This document shows positions 57,301-64,000 of a DNA stretch of 64,000 nucleotides, piece after piece. This stretch comes from Climacium dendroides (lineage: Eukaryota > Streptophyta > Bryopsida > Hypnales > Climaciaceae): positions 4,588,001 to 4,652,000 of the forward strand of contig OX467092.1 of the NCBI GenBank assembly GCA_950106755.1, in the 5' to 3' direction. Under the pieces are notes generated by a model. That model saw nothing but the letters and a program-made list of their open reading frames with translations, had not been told where the DNA came from and ran no database searches. The first letter of the stretch is position 1; each line of letters starts with the position of its first letter. A program made the translations under genes and the position numbers.

Positions 57301-57832
57301 TTATTCAAAAATTGGAGTTGGGTGAGTTGCCGTATAAGACAATTTCATTCATGGTAGAGGTTCTTTTCAAGAATGTAATAGGATCCCCTTCTACATTAGT
57401 AAATAGTGTTATGAAGGTCAAAGCATTTAGATCTTTTGTACCTTTTGTGTATGTTGCCAATATGTGACATAATATTGTTTACAAGGGAGGGAGGGGCCCT
57501 TTTTTGCATGCTTGAAAAGAAGAGCCCTACAATGAACAAAATTGTCTTATACGACTCTTCAACAAATCCCAATGAATCCTAATCCTTGGAATTAATTGAG
57601 AATCACTCATTTTACCTTGCATGTTGAAGTACTGAGTTGCACAACAAATTAAAAGAGGAAAGGCAGCACTGCCTAGTAATACTAAATACCGATACTTGTA
57701 TCCAATTGGATATTAATAATTTATATGAACAGAAAAAGAGACAAATGAGTATCAAAGATCTAGGTTTGTAAATCATCAAATTTTTTAAATAAGATAATTT
57801 GAAAATGAAAATCAAACGTATCCAAAATTCAA

Positions 57833-57945
57833 ATTTGATTATTCATAGATTCATATACAAACATTCATAGATTCAAATTAAAATGTTCATGAATTCAAAT
57901 CAGAATGTTCATGAATTCAAATCAGAATTTTCATAAATCCAAAAA
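57833..57945. repeat. Minisatellite, about 21-bp unit ATTCATGAATTCAAATCAGA
   Basis: Five copies of TTCATRRATTCAAATNANAAT with small changes. Confidence 0.7.
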
Positions 57946-58619
57946 TCTAATGACCCATTATGCAAACATTTGTACAATACATTAAAATTTCAAATCTATT
58001 TAATTTAAAATAATGTGACAATATGTATTTTTTTATTTAACCCCTAAAGAACCAAACTACATTTTTTGGCAACATAGCAATTTTAGGCAATTTATTATGA
58101 ATGGAATTTTTTTTTTTCTTTGAAGTTTTCACACAACATGTGCCCAAAGAGTAGCTTTAAGTCCCAACAATTTTCATAGCTTTTGACTACATGGTTAAAA
58201 AGTTATTGTATGATATGTAATTTTCATTGCTTGGTGGTCAATATGGGTAGCAAATTTCTTTTTAAATAAAATTTATTAAATTAAAAAAAATTATTCTCTA
58301 GATTTATATATGCGTGGAAATCTTTGAATCATTCTTATTTTGATTGATGAGATGAAAGTTATAGGAGTTTTAGTTGTGGATAGTTTGTGAGTAGTTATGG
58401 ATTTGATATTCTAAAATAAATTTTGAAGTCCTTAATTTAACTCAATTTTCAATATTTTTGGAAATAAAAATAAAATCATAGGATATAAATTGTTTATTAC
58501 ATCATTACAACCATTGGGATTAACATTTTTCAAAAGTATGTAGCCAAATTGACTTGAAGAATGGATCCAATGAATTACAATAATTTTGGATATTTTTTCA
58601 TAATGATTTGAACTTATAA

Positions 58620-58800
58620 AGTGTAGTTGTCCAGGTTTTCACAAGGCCCAAAAGAAATTTCTATCACTTCAAACACAAATATCTTGCAATCTACATAGTG
58701 GAAATTTTTGAAATTTTTTCCACATTTCTCAAACCAATGTACTACTAGATCCTAAAATTACAAAAGTTCAAAAATGTTTTTTTTTCTAAAACTTGGTACT
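58620..58800 (-). repeat. Repeat inverted relative to 60540-60700
   Basis: Its inverse reads ATGTAGATTGCAAGATATTTG, then GTTTGAAGTGATAGAAAT. The plus strand at about 60620-60665 reads ATGTGGATTATAAGATAATTG, then TGTTTGAAGTGATGGAAAT. Non-coding. Confidence 0.5.
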
Positions 58801-59164
58801 TGTACTAAAAATGACAATTTTGGAGCATTTTTGGTGAAAACGTAGTCAAAAAACTTTAAGGATTAACATTTGCTTCTATGACCTATGTATGGGATCATTT
58901 TTACCTATCATATGCTAGTGGGATCAAATTGAATTATCCTATTAGCGAGGATAAAAAATTAGTGTGACCTATGAAATTAGTATCATTGCTATATTCCACA
59001 CTTGGGACAAATTTGTTAAAAATTAATTCAAAATATAATTAAATGTAGTATGTAATAAACTTTCAAATATTATAACATGACATAACTGAATAGCATAGAA
59101 AAAATAATAAAAATAATTTGTATCTTTAGAAAATATCTGATGAAAAATGAAAAATGAAAAATAA

Positions 59165-59167
<3 letters not shown>

Positions 59168-59222
<55 letters not shown>
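59168..59222. repeat. (TA)n microsatellite
   Basis: About 26 uninterrupted TA dinucleotides; the start TTATATATATAT and end TATATATGTA are unique. Confidence 0.9.
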
Positions 59223-59225
<3 letters not shown>

Positions 59226-60699
59226 AAGAATCTATAGAATATATAATCTTACTAAGCTCAATCCAATTTTTCCCTTGAAGAGAGATTGTATTCATTGAAA
59301 GGGATTGAAACTTTACTAATCTTTTTGCTAACTTACTAAGCTGGGAGGACCCTACTACTGAAGATTACAAAAGATTTGGTAAAGTCGTGAGTACTATAGT
59401 AAAGCTATGAGGACCTTGCTAAAGGTAACAAAATATTCCAAATCTTGTGTAAAATGAAATCCCAAAAATTCTTAATAGTTAATAAAAGGTTATTCACCCC
59501 CTAAAAAAATGATTTTGTATGGGATATAATGAATTTGACCCCAACGTACAATATTATTTTTTAGTTAAAAGTATGTTTTTTAGTTTTACTTTTCAATCCT
59601 ATGCATGGATCAAAGTCCATATTATTACTTAATTTTATTTTAACTTCTATATTTAAGTCTCATGCACATGAACTACCAAAGATTAACTCCAATCATTTTT
59701 TATGATTGGTATACGTTATGAGTCTATTCATTTAACTTTAAAATGAAATTCCATTGCCTACCATGTAGTTCAAGGGGGAATCAAAAATCTCCTTGAAACA
59801 CAAATCTTGTTGTTTGCCTAAAGTTCATATGCTCAAGGCTTACCAAAGTCAATAGTGAACAATGCTTTGACTCTACAACCTAAATGTGGCGCTTGGCAAG
59901 CCATATTCACTATAGAAATTGGTCAAGTAGATTAAAACAATACCCTAAAGTACAAAAGTTACTTTTTGTCAATAGATTCTTCCAAAACCAAGCTTAAGGA
60001 GCTTGGCCTATTGTTTAAGGATAAAGGTCACATAAGTGACTTTAAGATGATATTATGAACAACATCCAAATGACATATCTTTGTTAAAAGGAAAATCCTA
60101 TTTTATTTATTTATATATAAATACTTTTAATTCTTGCAATCCAATGTTCGGCATGATTTCAAGCTAGTGCAAAATATTATCACATTGCATTTGACAATGA
60201 AAACTTGCAATAAGGTAGGATCACCAAATTTAAACCCCAAAAGCAATTGAACATAATTAATACTAGTAAACTATTTAAGCAGTTGTTGGATTTTGTTGGA
60301 AGTCAAAAAAGAATTTAATATGTTTTTAGAAATCATTTTTGGACAAGGTATAAATAAATCATGGATTTTCAAAGTTTTAAAAATAAGTATATAGAAATGG
60401 ATCACAATTAGATGCTATATTAATCATTTCAAACTTGTATATTCATAAGCATTTTTTCAATACTAGTCCCAAGGCCTTTCTCCATCAAAAACTCTTAAAA
60501 CTACCATTTCTATTGCAAAGAGCAAAAAAATTTTTAACTTTTTTTTCTCGTATTTAACTGTAGAATCTTGCTCTAGATTAGTATAAAATTGTGTGGAAGA
60601 AATTTCAAAAACTTTGACCATGTGGATTATAAGATAATTGTGTTTGAAGTGATGGAAATGGTTTTGTTTTGTACCTTGTGTGACTAGATTATAAGACTT

Positions 60700-61490
60700 T
60701 GAATTTCTTAGCTTAAAAGTTTTGCACTACTCATATTGAATTCAAAATTTTTTATAATAAAGAATTGAGTTAAGAATCTAGTAGGTACAAGATTGAAATA
60801 AAGCCTTTGTTTTATTTGAGCGGAGATATTTGTATAAGCATCTTTTCTTTTGTGTTTTGGTATTTTTTGGCAATTTCTTTGGTGTTTTCTTAGTGTCTAA
60901 GCAACACATCTAGCAATCCCAAACTCTAGGTCTTAAACCCTAAATCCTACTATAACTAACCTTTTATCTTTCTTAACTCTTAGCTCTAATATTGAACTAA
61001 AGATTTAAAGCACACTAATCCCAATAGCAAGATTATAGAAGAAAGACAACTAAATCTAGTTGAAGGTTTCTTAAACTATAGAAATTGAGTTCAAAAATGA
61101 ATCCTACAAGTTATTTTTTTGAGAAGATGTTATAATTGCACAAAAAAACAAGATTGTTCAAAACTTTCTCATCAATAGAAAGAATCAAATCTTTTGATGT
61201 AAAAAAATATACTTTCTATGAGAAACAAAATTTTGAAATTTTTATTTTGACTTTTTGTTATTTTTTTTTGTATTGCCCATCAAGCTCTTGCCACTTGGTA
61301 TTAGGGTGGCATAACTTTTGCTCACAATCACTAATTGGAATAAAAATTATATTTTCAAAATGCTAATGTGTTTTTCTAACTTTAAAAAAACTTTAAAAAA
61401 ACCAGGACAAAAATTGAGACTGCAAGAGCCTATCCAAAATCCACTTTGTCCTCTACAAAAACAATGAAACTTTAGGAGTTAATAATTTAA
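60700..61490 (+). repeat. Dispersed repeat R, copy b
   Basis: Same block order as copy a, plus a segment GGGTGGCATAACTTTTGCTC..TCACTAATTGGAAT that is also in copy c, and ATCCAAAATCCACTTTGTCC at the end. Confidence 0.55.
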
Positions 61491-62639
61491 GAGATATTCA
61501 TTGTAGAATGTTTATCAATGGAAAAATGTTAAAACTAGGGTAGGGATTTGGAAATCTATTTTGTGTTATAATTTTGCATATAATATTTGAAAGTCATTTT
61601 CAGATATTAGATATCAATTTTTTTATAAGTTTAGTTAATAATAATTTAAAACTAAAGTCAAACCTCATTGACACACAATCAAGGCTATCAAGAAAATTTG
61701 CTCAAAATAATAAATAATTGGTCTTTATTGAGTAACTTTTGACACATCAAGCGATTGTCAAGAAAATCCCAAGTACTTAAATATATAGAAACAATCTTTT
61801 GCAAGTGTATATCAAGCTAGTGTGCTTGGTTTGCAAAAGTTGTAAGTAGCCATAGGATTTTCATAGACCTACACACATTCAAAATAGGAAGCAACTTTGT
61901 GCATTGAAAAACACATCTCTCAAATATATTAGAATTTATTGAATTATGAATCACTACTATATCTATAACAACAAATTTAATATTGAACCCAATAATGGAG
62001 CCTCCATATTATTAGATAACATCTTGATTCTATTATTCATTGAAATGGATTTTTGCACTTTGTAACAACTTCTACTGGGCTATACTAAATTTGAATTTTT
62101 TAAATAATTTTTCAATATTTTTAATATAGTTTTGATAATCATATTAATAAAAAGCTTTGTTTTGAGCAATCCCAATGATTATTACAATAAAAAAAAATTT
62201 ATAAACAAATTTAAGGAATTCATGCAATTTCAAAATTTGCCTCCTCTTTTTAGAAACAATAATTCAAAGTATCCTTTTTGAATTCAAATTATGAAAAATT
62301 TGAGTGAAAATATTATTATTTTAAAATCCTTCAATATATAACTTATAAAGGACAAAAAATGTTGTATTAAATTTTTTTAAATCCAAAATTTAATTAAAAT
62401 AAAATATAGAAAATATATATTTTAAAATTAGCTTAAGAATATCTAACACTGAAAACTATGAAAAAATCTAGATATTGATTTTGAGAATGTCCCTTAGGCT
62501 TGCAATATCCTCAAAGGATTTTTTCTAAGAAATTTAAAGGTTACATTTTTTGTGATGAAAAAATTGCTTAAAGGTGATGTTTTGAACTTCTCATTCATCC
62601 AATGTAATGCTTTAATATTAATCCCTAAAGGACCAAGAG

Positions 62640-63290
62640 CCCTTTTTAAGGGATTTTGAGGAGTTTGGGCAGGTTCCTTTGAACTCAATTTTTGGTGAAA
62701 CTTTTTGAATTTTTTTTATAAGATAGAAAACTTATTAGCTTTGCAGGAATATAATTTTTTAAATTTCAATCAGTGCCTAAAAACAAAAGTTATGCCATCT
62801 TAAACATAAATTTCATGCTGTCAGGCACAAAAAGAAATCCACAAAAACTTGAAATAATTTTTTTTTCAAATTTTTCTCTATAGATATTATTTTTGTCTAT
62901 ATGTGGAGCTCTGGTTCATTCCATTTGGATTAGTGATATGAAAGTTATGTACAATCTTGTTTTTTGGGCAATCTAAGTATCTTCTTCAAAAAATAAATTA
63001 TAGGGTTCATTTCTAGATGCAATATTTAAAAAAATTTCAAAATGTTTTTCTTGAAAGGTTAAGTTTGCTTGTTAAAACAAACTCACTATTGAGATTATTG
63101 TGTTTTAATCCCATCTTATAGCTATTAATAATTTAGTTTTTCTTTCAATCTTGGACCTATTTCTATTTAATAATTTTTTAAAGAATGAAAATCAAGAATT
63201 TAAAATAAATAAATAAATAAAATTTTGGACTTTCATTCAATTCTTTAACACAAATTATTTTTAATTCAAAGTCCATAGTGCCATTTTTTT
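62640..63290 (-). repeat. Dispersed repeat R, copy c (inverted)
   Basis: The inverse reads AAATAGAAATAGGTCC, AAATTATTAATAGCTATAAG, GATACTTAGATTGCCC..AACAAGATTG and GATGGCATAACTTTTG, matching copies a and b. With copy a it makes an inverted pair 6 kb apart. Confidence 0.55.
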
Positions 63291-64000
63291 TCATAAATGG
63301 TGGTTAAAGCCATATGATATTGTAGACCAGTATTCAAAATAACTTTATTTTTCAATTTTGAATGCTAATATTTTCTAATTTGTATGGTCAAACTTCATGA
63401 AATTTTTACCATATGATCTCAAACAAGTAAAGTACAAGATCCTATGATTAGATTTTTATCCAGTATGCCCTGGTCTTTTAGAGGTTAAAAAAGAAACCTT
63501 CCTTCATGCTCGTTTGATGAAATTGAGGTGATTACTAAATTGGTTCAAATATATAAGGAAACATATGCAAAATTAAAAAAAAATGGATAGTAATCTTTAA
63601 AATTTCATATGAATGTTATTAAGATTTTTAGTTGACCATTTGGTTGACAATATTCATTTTATATAGGAATTATTAGCAATTTAATCTTTGCTTGGTCTCA
63701 TCTTCTTCCTATTTAATAAATTCTCTTTCTATATATGAATTTTTATTTTCATTTAAAAACAAAATAAAAAGAATATCAAGTCTTTATAATGCAAAAAAAA
63801 TAGAGCAAAGAGGATTCAAAGACTATAATTGACTTTGTTTGAAATCTTACAAAAAAATCCTTTATTTTCTATTTCAAATACTATAAACAATGTAATCAAT
63901 GTTATTGAAAGTTTTACTAGCTAACTAGTAGAATGGTGGATTTGAGACATTAAGGAAGGGCCTATATTGGCTCCAAGCTAGTGCCAATGTGGGCCTTGGA
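63291..64000. other. AT-rich DNA, nothing recognised
   Basis: No open frame above 60 codons and no repeat that I could pair with another part of the window. Confidence 0.5.

Noticed and set aside
59023..59295. 90-codon minus-strand frame
   Set aside because: Mostly Tyr-Ile translation of the (TA)n tract.
59810..59850. Possible third MULE terminus (TTCATATGCTCAAGGCTTACC)
   Set aside because: Only weakly similar to the MULE-A/B ends, with no neighbouring transposase remnant.

Overview
The window is a dense nest of plant-type transposable elements in AT-rich DNA, with no recognisable host housekeeping gene, rRNA or tRNA. The hAT, Mutator (MULE), CACTA (with a DUF4218 domain) and plant transposon-protein families, GT-AG introns, and nonsense codons explained by C-to-T change at CG and CHG sites all point to a plant genome. 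A Tc1-type DD34E transposase, which is unusual for flowering plants, makes a seed-free plant (bryophyte, lycophyte or fern) more likely. That last point is inference only.

Left part (1-21.9 kb). A hAT transposase with a very long disordered tail opens the window. A TG...CA element (called Tx-3 here) follows and is split by CACTA-1 (4345-10841, TSD AAC), which carries an FCP1/NIF phosphatase-like fragment and a DUF8039-like gene. A Tc1/mariner transposase comes next. Its helix-turn-helix codons are split by a second Tx element (12697-18159, TSD CACTG).

Middle part (21.9-50.9 kb). A giant CACTA element (21920-50887, TSD AAA) sits inside the coding region of a decayed MULE (MULE-B). Nested in it are a fold-back repeat holding a solo LTR (23382-24770), an almost complete 12-kb MULE (MULE-A, 26977-38996, 9-bp TSD), a CACTA miniature (39836-41043, TSD TTT), a third Tx element (41642-45026, TSD CCTCT) and another miniature (45467-46239, TSD TAA) inserted in the CACTA transposase gene.

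The standout is MULE-A. It has two divergent genes around a 676-bp shared upstream region. Leftward is a SWIM-zinc-finger MULE transposase in two exons, broken only by two TAG codons. Rightward is a fully open gene of nine or ten exons whose protein joins a ParB-like DGNHR domain to a circularly permuted DNA-methyltransferase-like domain with altered catalytic motifs. This looks like a transposon that carries its own DNA-modification or anti-silencing factor. The domain calls come from motif reading and the role is inference.

Right part (50.9-64 kb). The second half of MULE-B comes first, with its 3' end duplicated, followed by very AT-rich DNA made of diverged direct and inverted repeats, a polypurine tract, a minisatellite and a (TA)n tract. 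No genes are recognised there.
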